A stretch of DNA of 23,558 nt from the NCBI GenBank assembly GCA_002083615.1, contig MSXO01000077.1:1-23558 (forward strand), read 5' to 3'. The notes beneath the pieces were generated by a model that saw only the letters and a list, made by a program, of their open reading frames with translations, made no database searches and was not told the origin of the DNA. Each line of letters begins with the position of its first letter. Position 1 is the first letter of the stretch. Source of the DNA: Proteobacteria bacterium ST_bin11 (GTDB taxonomy: Bacteria; Pseudomonadota; Gammaproteobacteria; Methylococcales; Methylomonadaceae). This document shows positions 14,289-22,539 of the stretch, piece after piece. The translations under genes were made by a program, and so were the position numbers.

Positions 14289-15533
14289 GTGAGCACACGT
14301 CGAGTTGTTATAACGGGCTTAGGCGCCATTACGCCGTTAGCCAATAATGTTGCCGATACCTGGGATGGCATTGTCAACGGAAAGAGCGGCATCAGCCCGA
14401 TCGATTCATTTGACATATCTTCTTTTGCAACGACGTTCGGCGGTGTCATCAGAAATTTTAATATTGGCGACTATATAGCCGAGAAGGATGCTAAGCGCAT
14501 GGACGGCTTCGTGCATTACGGGATCGCGGCCGGTTGCCAGGCGATTGAGGATTCGGGTATTGAAGTCACCGAGGAAAATGCCGAGCGTATCGGTGTGGCT
14601 ATCGGCGCTGGTATCGGCGGCATTACCGGTATTGAAGAATGTTATGCCACCTATGTGGCGGGCGGTCCCAGACGGATTTCGCCTTTTTTTGTACCGGGCA
14701 ATATTATCAATATGATCTCCGGTAACTTGTCGATCAAATACGGTTTGAAAGGCCCCAATTTTGCGATTGTCACCGCCTGTTCGACCGGTACTCATAACAT
14801 CGGCGACGCAGCGCGTTTAATCAAATATGGCGATGCCGATGTCATGGTGGCTGGCGGTGCCGAGCGATGTACAACCTCGGCAACCGCGATGGGCGGATTT
14901 GCTTCGGCAAAAGCCTTGTCGCGTCGCAATGACAGTCCGACTACCGCGAGTCGGCCTTGGGATCGCGACCGCGACGGTTTCGTACTCAGCGACGGTGCCG
15001 GCGTAGTGGTCTTGGAAGAACTGGAACACGCCAAGGCACGCGGTGCAAAAATTTATGCGGAACTGGTCGGTTACGGCATGAGCGGCGATGCTTATCACAT
15101 TACCTCGCCATCGGAAGGCGGTGAGGGCGCGGCACGCTGCATGCGCAATGCGATGCGCGACGCCAAAGTTAACCCGCAAGATGTGCACTATATCAACGCG
15201 CACGGTACCTCGACGCCAGCGGGTGATATTGGTGAAACGCATGCGATGAAATTGGCGCTCGGCGATTGGGCCTACAAAGTGGCTGTCAGTTCTACCAAGT
15301 CGATGATTGGCCATTTGCTGGGTGCTGCAGGTGGTATCGAAGCGGTATTGACGGCTTTGGCTATCCAACATCAAATTGCCCCGCCGACTATCAACTTGGA
15401 AAATCCCGATCCCGAGTGCGATCTGGATTACGTCCCGAACATCGCCAGAAACATGAGCATCGATGTCGCTATTTCCAACTCGTTTGGGTTTGGCGGCACC
15501 AATGGTTCTCTGGTTTTTAAACGTTACCAATAA
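14289..15533 (+). CDS. fabF: 3-oxoacyl-[acyl-carrier-protein] synthase II
   Basis: A 414-residue condensing enzyme that extends acyl-ACP with malonyl-ACP; FabF also elongates palmitoleate to cis-vaccenate. The thiolase-fold catalytic triad is present at the expected positions: C164 (VTACSTGTHN), H304 (NAHGTSTPAGD) and H341 (KSMIGHLLGAAGG). The C-terminal SNSFGFGGTNGSLVF is standard. The start is GTG at 14289, which gives the usual STRRVVITGLGA opening; the ribosome binding site is weak (GGTAG). It is followed by pabC after 27 bases, and belongs to the acpP-led operon. Confidence 0.97.
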   Translation: MSTRRVVITGLGAITPLANNVADTWDGIVNGKSGISPIDSFDISSFATTFGGVIRNFNIGDYIAEKDAKRMDGFVHYGIAAGCQAIEDSGIEVTEENAERIGVAIGAGIGGITGIEECYATYVAGGPRRISPFFVPGNIINMISGNLSIKYGLKGPNFAIVTACSTGTHNIGDAARLIKYGDADVMVAGGAERCTTSATAMGGFASAKALSRRNDSPTTASRPWDRDRDGFVLSDGAGVVVLEELEHAKARGAKIYAELVGYGMSGDAYHITSPSEGGEGAARCMRNAMRDAKVNPQDVHYINAHGTSTPAGDIGETHAMKLALGDWAYKVAVSSTKSMIGHLLGAAGGIEAVLTALAIQHQIAPPTINLENPDPECDLDYVPNIARNMSIDVAISNSFGFGGTNGSLVFKRYQ

Positions 15534-15560
15534 GCGCTTCCGCTTTCGCAGTGTCTGGCT

Positions 15561-16382
15561 ATGTTTTTATTAAACGGCGAGCACAGACACTGTGTCGATG
15601 TTTCTGATCGAGGTTTTCAGTACGGCGACGGACTATTCGAGACTATCGAAGTGTTGCAGGGCAAGCCACTGTTTTTTGACCGACATCTAAAACGGCTAGC
15701 CGAGGGGTGCCGGCGACTGTTGATCCCCATGCCGGACAGCGCCTTGCTCGACACTGAAGCTCGGCAATTCAGCGAGTCTTGCGAGCGAGCCGTGTTGAAG
15801 TTGATTGTGACGCGCGGCAGCGGCGGTCGGGGTTACCGGCAGCCGGATCATATTATCCCTACCAGACTATTCAGTCTCTATCCTTATCCCGATTATCCCC
15901 AACAGCTCCAAACAGACGGCATTGCTGCGCGTTTTTGCGAGCAGCGTTTGTCTATAAACCCCCGATTAGCCGGCGTCAAGCACATGAATCGACTCGAACA
16001 GATTTTAGCGAGAGCGGAATGGCAGGACGGGGCGATTCAAGAGGGTTTGATGCTGGATACTCAAGATCACGTCGTGGAAGGCACGATGAGCAACCTATTC
16101 CTGGTCAAATCTGACAGTTTATACACGCCACCGCTAGGACAATGCGGGGTCGCGGGTATTGTGCGAGAGTTGATTATGGAGTTCGCGCAGCGGATCAAAC
16201 TACCTTTGTGTGAGCAAGCAATTGATCAAGCTGCCGTTTTGCAAGCTGACGAATTATTTGTCAGTAACTCGGTAATCGGTATTTGGCCGATCAAACGGCT
16301 GGAAGGGCAGGTATTTGAGGTCGGTGTTATCACTCGGCGTTTGCAAGATCTGCTCAGCGCAGCCCGCATGGCGGAGGTATAG
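15561..16382 (+). CDS. pabC: Aminodeoxychorismate lyase
   Basis: A 273-residue PLP enzyme of fold type IV that converts 4-amino-4-deoxychorismate to p-aminobenzoate and pyruvate in folate synthesis. Typical features are FQYGDGLFETI (19-29), the RGSGGRGY segment (85-92), the PLP lysine K140 in LAGVKHMNRLEQILA, the phosphate-binding EGTMSNLFLV, and GVAGIVRELI. The family also includes branched-chain and D-amino acid transaminases, but the KHMNRLEQ sequence and the position between fabF and mltG, conserved in gammaproteobacteria, support PabC. The stop is two bases from the mltG start. Confidence 0.95.
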   Translation: MFLLNGEHRHCVDVSDRGFQYGDGLFETIEVLQGKPLFFDRHLKRLAEGCRRLLIPMPDSALLDTEARQFSESCERAVLKLIVTRGSGGRGYRQPDHIIPTRLFSLYPYPDYPQQLQTDGIAARFCEQRLSINPRLAGVKHMNRLEQILARAEWQDGAIQEGLMLDTQDHVVEGTMSNLFLVKSDSLYTPPLGQCGVAGIVRELIMEFAQRIKLPLCEQAIDQAAVLQADELFVSNSVIGIWPIKRLEGQVFEVGVITRRLQDLLSAARMAEV

Positions 16383-16384
16383 CA

Positions 16385-17374
16385 GTGTTTAGAAGCATAA
16401 GCGCATTTACGTTATTAATGGTTTTGGGTTTGGTGTCGATTTGGGCGGGAATGCATTATCACCTGATACTAAAAAAGCCGGTGGTGATGACCGAGACGGT
16501 GATTGAAATCAAAAAAGGCGACACGCTGGAATCGGTGGTAAAGAATCTACGGGCGCAGCAAGTGATAGTGAATCGCTTATGGTTTCGCTTGTTTGCCTAC
16601 CGGAAAAATCTCGATCACTTGTTGAAGGTGGGCGAGTATGTATTAGCTAAAGGCGCTACCGCTGCCGATATTCTGCAACAACTGACCGACGGCAAGACCC
16701 GAAAGTATTCGATTACCTTTCCGGAAGGCTGGTCGTTCAAGCAAGTGTTTAACACCATTAAGAACAACCCCAACCTGCAACACACGCTGACCGATAACCA
16801 ACTCGAAGAGTTGATGGCGCAAATCGGCTCGGATAAGAACCACCCCGAAGGCTTATTTTTCCCCGATACCTATTTCTTTGAAAAAAACACTTCCGATGTC
16901 GATTTATTGAAACGTGCCCACGATCGAATGCAAGCGGTTTTGAACGAAGAATGGCAGAAGCGCGATGACGGGGTGCCTTTGGAAAACCCTTATGAGGCTT
17001 TGATTTTGGCCTCTATCGTCGAAAAAGAGACCGGCGCCGGCGAAGAACGCAGAAAAATCGCCGGGGTATTTGCGCGACGCTTGAAAAAAGGCATGTTGTT
17101 ACAAACCGACCCCACCGTCATCTACGGCATGGGCGATGACTACCACGGTGATATTCGCCATAAGGATTTGCGCGAACACACGCCTTACAACACCTATATC
17201 ATAGAGGGCCTGCCGCCTACGCCGATTGCGATGCCGGGCAAACAAGCCATTGTTGCTGCCTTGCATCCTGATCACAGCGATGCCTTGTTTTTTGTCGCCC
17301 GCGGGAATGGCCGCCATGCCTTTTCTTCGACTTTGGCAGAACACGAACGATACGTCGATCAATATCAACGATGA
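16385..17374 (+). CDS. mltG: Endolytic murein transglycosylase
   Basis: A 329-residue inner-membrane enzyme (YceG family) that cuts nascent glycan strands and sets their length. One N-terminal membrane anchor (about residues 7-26) is followed by a LysM-like subdomain (VIEIKKGDTLESVVKNL, 39-55) and the catalytic domain. The catalytic region ASIVEKETGAGEERRKIAGV (209-228) has the EKET motif at 213-216, then LLQTDPTVIYGMG and the family-closing HAFSSTLAEHERYV. The start is GTG at 16385, with GGAGG inside the end of pabC. Its stop overlaps tmk by four bases (ATGA). Confidence 0.95.
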   Translation: MFRSISAFTLLMVLGLVSIWAGMHYHLILKKPVVMTETVIEIKKGDTLESVVKNLRAQQVIVNRLWFRLFAYRKNLDHLLKVGEYVLAKGATAADILQQLTDGKTRKYSITFPEGWSFKQVFNTIKNNPNLQHTLTDNQLEELMAQIGSDKNHPEGLFFPDTYFFEKNTSDVDLLKRAHDRMQAVLNEEWQKRDDGVPLENPYEALILASIVEKETGAGEERRKIAGVFARRLKKGMLLQTDPTVIYGMGDDYHGDIRHKDLREHTPYNTYIIEGLPPTPIAMPGKQAIVAALHPDHSDALFFVARGNGRHAFSSTLAEHERYVDQYQR

Positions 17375-17997
17375 CCGGCGGACGATTTATTACCCTGGAA
17401 GGTGGTGAAGGCGTCGGCAAGTCCACCAATCTGCAGTTTATCAAGCAGCTATTAGAAGAGCGGGGTATTCCCTTTGTAGCGACCCGCGAGCCAGGCGGGA
17501 CGGGCATTGCTGAAAAGATTCGCGGCATTTTGCTGGAACATCAAGAAGAGAGTTTGTGCGAGCAGGCCGAGTTGTTGCTGATGTTTGCGGCTCGGGCTCA
17601 ACATATTCAACAGGTGATTGTGCCGGCTTTGCAGCAAGGGCAGTGGGTGGTGTGCGACCGTTTTACTGATGCTACCTATGCCTATCAAGGTGGTGGTCGG
17701 AATATGGATCTGCAAACCATCGCTTGGTTGGAAAATGCCGTACAAGGTAACCTGCGGCCGGATTTGACCTTTGTCTTTGATGCGCCGATAGAAATTGGTA
17801 TGCAGCGCGCCAAGCACCGAGCCGCTCTAGATCGTTTTGAAACCGAGCAGTTAGCGTTTTTCGAAAGAGTCAGGCAAGCGTATTTGCAACGTGCCGCTTC
17901 GGATTTGCGCCGCTATAAAATTATCGATGCCAGCCTGCCTCTGAATGCGGTGCAACAGCAGTTGCGCAGCGAATTGGCCAGCTTATGGAGCGAGTGA
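17371..17997 (+). CDS. tmk: Thymidylate kinase
   Basis: A 208-residue cytoplasmic kinase that phosphorylates dTMP to dTDP. The P-loop is GGEGVGKST (11-19), the TMP-binding region is TREPGGTGIAEKIR (38-51), and the DR[FY] motif is CDRFTDATYAYQGGGR with D96-R97. A C-terminal LID region follows (RAKHRAALDRFETEQLAFF). Length is typical (E. coli 213). It overlaps mltG by four bases and holB by one, so expression is coupled to the operon. Confidence 0.97.
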   Translation: MTGGRFITLEGGEGVGKSTNLQFIKQLLEERGIPFVATREPGGTGIAEKIRGILLEHQEESLCEQAELLLMFAARAQHIQQVIVPALQQGQWVVCDRFTDATYAYQGGGRNMDLQTIAWLENAVQGNLRPDLTFVFDAPIEIGMQRAKHRAALDRFETEQLAFFERVRQAYLQRAASDLRRYKIIDASLPLNAVQQQLRSELASLWSE

Positions 17998-18998
17998 TGT
18001 CAGGCCAAACCGCGATTTATCCTTGGCAAGCGGACAACTGGCGGCAACTCTGCGCTTACATCCAGCAACAGCGCATCCCGCAGGCCCTGCTGTTTTCCGG
18101 CGCGGCCGGGCAGGGCAGGCGAGATTTGGCAGAACATTATACGCAAAGCTTGTTATGCCATACCCCGCTCGCTGATAGTAGCCCCTGCGGTCATTGCGTC
18201 GGCTGTAAATTGTTTGCTGCGCAAACCCATCCTGATTTTCTGACCATAGAACCCGACGAACCTGGTAAAGCCCTCGGTATCGATAAAATCAGGCAACTGA
18301 TTGTGAAGCTGGCATTGAAACCGCAGTATGACGCTGCTTATAGGGTCGTGATTATCCAGCCGGCTGACGCCTTGAATAATGCTTCGGCAAATGCTTTTTT
18401 GAAGTGTTTGGAAGAACCGACCGAACGCACGTGTTTGCTGTTAATCAGTGAGCAGCCGAGTCGATTGCCGGCGACGATTCGGAGCCGTTGCCAAAAAGTG
18501 GCGTGTGCAACGCCGGCGCGCGAAGTGGCTATCAGTTGGTTGCAGCAGCAAGGTGTCTCGGAACAAACCGAGCTGTTATTGACACTGGCCCAAGGTTCGC
18601 CGCTATTGGCTAAGCACTATGCCGAACATAATATGATTCAGCTCAGGCAGCAGTATTTCGAGGCTTGGTGGCGTATCGCGCAAGGTAAGGAACATTTGCT
18701 GACGATAGCCGAGCTTTGGCAAAAGCAGGAAAAACTTGATTTGGCCGTGGTGTTGCGTTGGATGGCAGGCTGGGTGGCGGACATTATTAAATACGCTTAT
18801 CGGGCGGATTCGCCGGCGATTGCCAACCCGGATCTGAAAAATGCCTTGCAAGCCCTTGCCGAGCGGCTAGAATTGAAACGCCTATATCGGTTTTACGATA
18901 ATGTGCTTACCACTAAGTCGCAATTGAACACGCAACTTAATAAACAATTGATGCTCGAGCAGCTATTGATTAGTTGGTCGCAACTGAATAGACAATAA
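17997..18998 (+). CDS. holB: DNA polymerase III, delta prime subunit
   Basis: A 333-residue clamp-loader subunit. The AAA+ fold opens with IYPWQADNWRQL; the Walker A lysine is replaced (SGAAGQGRRDLA), as expected for delta prime, which does not hydrolyse ATP. Four zinc-site cysteines are present: C54, C64, C67 and C70 (SSPCGHCVGCKLF). Then come THPDFLTIEPD, the sensor-like ANAFLKCLEEP and the SRC motif in TIRSRCQKV, which contacts neighbouring ATPase sites. I chose the ATG at 17997, overlapping the tmk stop by one base (TGATG), instead of 17985, which adds MERV. It is followed by the PilZ gene after four bases. Confidence 0.95.
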   Translation: MSGQTAIYPWQADNWRQLCAYIQQQRIPQALLFSGAAGQGRRDLAEHYTQSLLCHTPLADSSPCGHCVGCKLFAAQTHPDFLTIEPDEPGKALGIDKIRQLIVKLALKPQYDAAYRVVIIQPADALNNASANAFLKCLEEPTERTCLLLISEQPSRLPATIRSRCQKVACATPAREVAISWLQQQGVSEQTELLLTLAQGSPLLAKHYAEHNMIQLRQQYFEAWWRIAQGKEHLLTIAELWQKQEKLDLAVVLRWMAGWVADIIKYAYRADSPAIANPDLKNALQALAERLELKRLYRFYDNVLTTKSQLNTQLNKQLMLEQLLISWSQLNRQ

Positions 18999-19002
18999 GC
19001 GT

Positions 19003-19356
19003 ATGGCAGAATCAGCAGCACCCAGACAAGGTATTTTGTCCTTATCGATCAAAGATAAAAACGCGCTGTTTGCGGCGTATATGCCGTTCGTAAAAAACGG
19101 CGGTTTGTTTATTCCGACCAAACGCGAATACGAAATGGGCGAGGAAGTATTCATGTTGCTTAATTTAATGGACGAAACCGAGCGCTTGCCGATAGCCGGC
19201 AAAATTATCTGGAAAACCCCTTCTGGCGCAGAAGGTTATCGCGCTGCCGGAATCGGCGTGCAATTCAGCGATCAGGATGGCGGTGCGGCGCGTAACAAAA
19301 TCGAAACCTATTTGGCTGGCGCATTGGAATCTGATCGTTCCACCCATACCATGTAA
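19003..19356 (+). CDS. pilZ: PilZ-type protein (type IV pilus assembly)
   Basis: A 117-residue protein of the original PilZ group. It opens with ILSLSIKDKNALFAAYMPFV, then KNGGLFIPTKREYEMGEEVF, and keeps the later GKIIWKTP and GIGVQFS beta-strand motifs. The c-di-GMP-binding RxxxR/DxSxxG residues of canonical PilZ domains are absent: NGGLFIPT replaces DLSxxG. This matches Pseudomonas PilZ, which acts with PilB/FimX and does not bind the dinucleotide itself. The locus (holB-pilZ-tatD) is conserved in gammaproteobacteria. Confidence 0.92.
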   Translation: MAESAAPRQGILSLSIKDKNALFAAYMPFVKNGGLFIPTKREYEMGEEVFMLLNLMDETERLPIAGKIIWKTPSGAEGYRAAGIGVQFSDQDGGAARNKIETYLAGALESDRSTHTM

Positions 19357-19404
19357 ACTGCTTTGCGGGCGGACTTTGCCCCTTGTCTTTACTTTTCTAA
19401 TCCC

Positions 19405-20196
19405 ATGTTCATCGACTCCCACTGTCATCTCGATCGTATCGATTTAGCCCCCTACGCCAACGACTTTAATACTTTTGTCGATGCGGCGCGCGCTGCCAAA
19501 ATCCACCACATGCTGTGCATAGCCATCGATATGGAAGCCTACCCGGCTATGTTGGAACAGGTGATGCCCTATCCAGACATTTCATTATCGGTGGGCGTGC
19601 ATCCCAATGTGAACGACGGACGCGAGCCGACCCTAGACGATTTATTGCAATTGGCCGATAACGATAAGGTTATCGCCATCGGCGAGACCGGTCTGGACTA
19701 TTTCCGCAGCGAAGGCGATCTGGAATGGCAGTTTCAGCGGTTTCGCACCCATATTGCCGCCGCCAAGTTGCTCAATAAGCCTTTGATCATTCATACCCGC
19801 GAAGCCGGGCAGGATTCGTTGGATGTGCTGCGGGACGAGGGTGCGGATCAAGTGGGTGGCATCATCCATTGCTTTACCGAAGATTGGGCCTATGCGGAAA
19901 AGGCTTTGGATTTGAATTTTTATATCTCTTTTTCCGGTATTGTGACCTTCAAGAATGCGGAAGCTATCAAGGAGGTGGCGCGTAAAATCCCCTCCGACCG
20001 TTTTTTGATCGAAACCGATTCACCGTATTTGGCGCCGGTGCCGTATCGTGGCAAACCGAATTACCCGCTTTATGTGCGTTATGTGGCGGAACATATTGCC
20101 GATTTGCGCGGGACTTCGGTTGAGGCAGTGGCGGAGCAATCGACAGAAAATTTTTATCGTTTGTTCGCCGGTTCGTCAGCATCTAGGCAAAATTAA
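19405..20196 (+). CDS. TatD-family metal-dependent hydrolase (YcfH type)
   Basis: A 263-residue TIM-barrel amidohydrolase-like DNase. Metal ligands are in place: H6 and H8 in MFIDSHCHLDR, Glu in AIGETGLDYFR, His in KPLIIHTREAG, His in GGIIHCFTED and Asp in LIETDSPYLAPVPYRGK. Family members show 3'-5' exonuclease or endonuclease activity; the true cellular substrate of the YcfH branch is unsettled. I chose the ATG at 19405 rather than the frame back to 19363, because DSHCHLD belongs at the extreme N-terminus. It is the last gene of the acpP-led string; a structured intergenic stretch follows. Confidence 0.93.
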   Translation: MFIDSHCHLDRIDLAPYANDFNTFVDAARAAKIHHMLCIAIDMEAYPAMLEQVMPYPDISLSVGVHPNVNDGREPTLDDLLQLADNDKVIAIGETGLDYFRSEGDLEWQFQRFRTHIAAAKLLNKPLIIHTREAGQDSLDVLRDEGADQVGGIIHCFTEDWAYAEKALDLNFYISFSGIVTFKNAEAIKEVARKIPSDRFLIETDSPYLAPVPYRGKPNYPLYVRYVAEHIADLRGTSVEAVAEQSTENFYRLFAGSSASRQN

Positions 20197-20202
20197 GTGC
20201 GC

Positions 20203-20243
20203 AAAAAAAACGACCGAATCCATGTGAGATGAAGCGGTCGTTT
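20203..20243 (-). terminator. Intrinsic terminator-like hairpin, minus-strand orientation
   Basis: AAACGACCG (20208-20216) pairs with CGGTCGTTT (20235-20243) around an 18-base loop. On the minus strand the stem is followed by eight U residues (plus-strand A-run 20203-20210), a good intrinsic terminator. On the plus strand only three T follow, so stopping of tatD transcription would be weaker. As the flanking genes both run rightward, the minus-strand polarity is unexpected. Confidence 0.55.
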
Positions 20244-20251
20244 GGAGAGGT

Positions 20252-20294
20252 GGGGTATAACTCTCATTCCCCAAAAGGGGCGCATACAAGAGTT
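20252..20294. repeat. Competing GGGG/CCCC/GGGG inverted repeats ahead of rlmG
   Basis: CCCC (20269-20272) can pair either with GGGG upstream (20252-20255) or with GGGG downstream (20277-20280, AAAA loop). The second fold is reinforced by AACTCT (20259-20264) pairing with AGAGTT (20289-20294). The two structures exclude each other. It lies about 160 bases before the rlmG start, in a gene-free stretch of 259 bases. A leader or mRNA-end structure is possible; stems are short. Confidence 0.35.
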
Positions 20295-20455
20295 GAACGC
20301 AGTTTACTGAAGCTAACTCGTCCTGAAAATGTGGCATTTTGCCGCGTGGCAAATTGTCGCTAGCCTAGTGTTAAAGCTGATTCACGAAAAAAGTCGTCAT
20401 TGCATGGCGCTATCATTCTTGGCTGGCTTAACAGCATATTTACTTTTCTCGTAAT

Positions 20456-21589
20456 ATGAATTTGGAATTAATTAGTCCGCTAGGGAATTTTCAACTTAAG
20501 CGCTTGCCGTTTCGCAAAAACGAATTGTTGCGGGCGTGGGACGCCGCAGACGAATATCTCTTGAACCATTTGGCTACCAAAGGCATTTCAGACAATGCCA
20601 ATATCGTGATACTTAACGATAGCTTCGGTGCGCTGGCGGTTTCGCTAAGCGCTTACCAACCAACCGCCGTTTCCGATTCCTGGCTATCGCAGCGGGCGAC
20701 GCGTATTAACCTGGCATTGAATGGCATTGGCGACGAGCGAGTGGGTTTGCTGGATAGTTTGTCGCTACCGACCGCAGGCATCGATTATCTACTGATTAAA
20801 ATTCCTAAAACCCTGGCGCTACTCGAATATCAGTTGCACTCGCTTAAGCCTTTGTTGAAAGCCGATTGCCAAGTGATAGCCGCTGGCATGGTGAAGAATT
20901 TGCCGCCCACGGCCTGGAAGTTGCTGGAAGGTTTGATCGGACCTACGCAACCTTCTTTGGCGGTCAAAAAAGCCCGGCTGATTTTTGCCCGAGTGGACCG
21001 AGATCTGCAATTGCCTGTGAACCCTTACCCAACCCGCTATCAATTGGAGAATAGCGATCTTAGTGTTTGCAATCACGCCAATGTGTTTTCCCGCGATAGC
21101 CTGGATATTGGTACTCGCTTTTTATTGGAGCATTTGCCGCAAAAGGCCGCGTATCGAGATTATATCGATCTGGGTTGCGGCAACGGTATTGTCGGCGTGC
21201 TGTTGGCGAAACAAAATCCGCAGGCGCGAATCTGTTTTATCGATGAATCGTTTATGGCCATTGCCTCGGCCAGGGAAAATTTTTCGGCAGCTTTTACCGA
21301 GCCTCGGGAAGCAGAATTCCTGCTGGGTGACTGCTTAACCGGTTTACCGGCGAATAGCGCCGATTGCATAGTCTGCAATCCACCTTTTCATCAACAACAT
21401 ACTATTGGTGACCATATCGCCTGGCAGATGTTTCAGCAGGCGCATAAGGTTGTGCGACAGGGCGGCGAATTACGGGTAATCGGCAATCGCCATTTAAATT
21501 ACCATTTGCCTTTGAAGAAGCTGTTCGGACATTGCCGGCAGGTGGCCGCCAATGCCAAGTTTGCGATTTTCAGCTGTATTAAGAACTGA
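20456..21589 (+). CDS. rlmG: 23S rRNA (guanine(1835)-N(2))-methyltransferase
   Basis: A 377-residue rRNA methyltransferase, matching E. coli RlmG (378), that makes m2G at position 1835 of 23S rRNA. It has the family's duplicated Rossmann layout: a degenerate N-terminal half (ILNDSFGALAVSLS near 52-65, LIKIPKTLALLEYQL at 113-127) and an active C-terminal half with the SAM loop DLGCGNGIVGVLLA (238-251), IDESFMAIASA, and catalytic NPPFHQQHTIGDHIAW (308-323). The long C-terminal match VRQGGELRVIGNRHLNYH is specific to RlmG rather than RsmC. The ATG has no strong ribosome binding site. It ends two bases from the stop of the convergent glycosyltransferase gene. Confidence 0.95.
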   Translation: MNLELISPLGNFQLKRLPFRKNELLRAWDAADEYLLNHLATKGISDNANIVILNDSFGALAVSLSAYQPTAVSDSWLSQRATRINLALNGIGDERVGLLDSLSLPTAGIDYLLIKIPKTLALLEYQLHSLKPLLKADCQVIAAGMVKNLPPTAWKLLEGLIGPTQPSLAVKKARLIFARVDRDLQLPVNPYPTRYQLENSDLSVCNHANVFSRDSLDIGTRFLLEHLPQKAAYRDYIDLGCGNGIVGVLLAKQNPQARICFIDESFMAIASARENFSAAFTEPREAEFLLGDCLTGLPANSADCIVCNPPFHQQHTIGDHIAWQMFQQAHKVVRQGGELRVIGNRHLNYHLPLKKLFGHCRQVAANAKFAIFSCIKN

Positions 21590-21590
21590 G

Positions 21591-22454
21591 CTATTCGATA
21601 TTTTTATAATGTAGCGAAGATATCTGTTCGGACACAATGCCGATCAGAAATATAAACAAAGACGATAGAAACAGCACTGCGCTCATATTGGTAAAGCGGT
21701 TTTCTGTGAAATAGGTATAGCCGTAATAGCCAGCTCCTAAGCTAAACACTATGCTACTGATGGGTAAAAATAGCCGCATTGGCGAGAACAGCACCCCGAT
21801 CCGCAAGATAATTATAAAAAATCGAAAACCGTCATGCATCAGCCGGATATGGCTTTTCCCGCTGCGTTTACCGGCGTGGATAGGAATGTACGCCACTGGG
21901 AAGCCGGAACGGAAAAACGCCATCGTGCTGGTGGTTGGATAAGAAAAACCGTTGGGTAATAGGTAAAGAAATTTGCGGAATTTGTTGGCCCGAGCTGCAC
22001 GAAATCCGGAGGTAAGATCTTCTATTTTATGTCCGGTCATCATCGATGCCAGCTTGTTGTAAAAGTTATTGGCCAGACGTCGGAATAAAGAGGCATGGCT
22101 ACCGGCGTTTCGAGCGCCGACCACCATGTCATAGCCGTCGTTCAGTTTATTGAGCAAGGCCGGAATGTCGCCGGGATGGTGTTGGCCGTCAGCGTCCATA
22201 AACACCAAAATATCGTTTTTTGCATGTCTGGCGCCGGTTTTGATAGCTGCGCCATTGCCCATGCTGTAAGGATGATCAATAACAGTGACACCGGCCGCGC
22301 GAGCAATGGCGGCGGTATCGTCTGTCGAGCCGTCATTGATTAGCAGAATCTCCGCATCAGGATATAGCAGATGTAACATTGGCAAAAAAGACGGTAGATT
22401 TTTCGACTCGTTTTTCGCAGGGATTACGATGCTGATTGACGGGATGTTATTCAT
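21591..22454 (-). CDS. Glycosyltransferase family 2, DPM1/GtrB-like
   Basis: A 287-residue GT-A fold enzyme. The nucleotide-sugar pocket is shown by SIVIPAKNESKNLPSFL (8-24), LINDGSTDDTA (38-48) and the metal-binding DADGQHHPGD (87-96). Two C-terminal membrane helices (about 230-251 and 259-279) anchor it in the inner membrane. This layout, with GNGAAIKTGARHA and DLTSGFRAAR, is that of dolichol/undecaprenyl-phosphate sugar transferases, so a lipid-carrier sugar donor is likely; the sugar is unknown. It is convergent with rlmG with no gap for a terminator. The upstream neighbour gloB is 85 bases away on the same strand and could be cotranscribed. Confidence 0.9.
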   Translation of the reverse strand: MNNIPSISIVIPAKNESKNLPSFLPMLHLLYPDAEILLINDGSTDDTAAIARAAGVTVIDHPYSMGNGAAIKTGARHAKNDILVFMDADGQHHPGDIPALLNKLNDGYDMVVGARNAGSHASLFRRLANNFYNKLASMMTGHKIEDLTSGFRAARANKFRKFLYLLPNGFSYPTTSTMAFFRSGFPVAYIPIHAGKRSGKSHIRLMHDGFRFFIIILRIGVLFSPMRLFLPISSIVFSLGAGYYGYTYFTENRFTNMSAVLFLSSLFIFLIGIVSEQISSLHYKNIE

Positions 22455-22539
22455 GAAAATCCAAAGGTTGGCAGGGACACATGCCGAAATGTGGAAAACA
22501 GTCTAGCAGAATTAAACACTATCGACAGCCGGGCTAGGC

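Noticed and set aside
20331..20365. Possible sigma-54 promoters before rlmG (TGGCATTTTGCCGC and TGGCAAATTGTCGC)
   Set aside because: In both, GG and GC are separated by nine bases instead of the strict ten, and rlmG is not an expected sigma-54 target.
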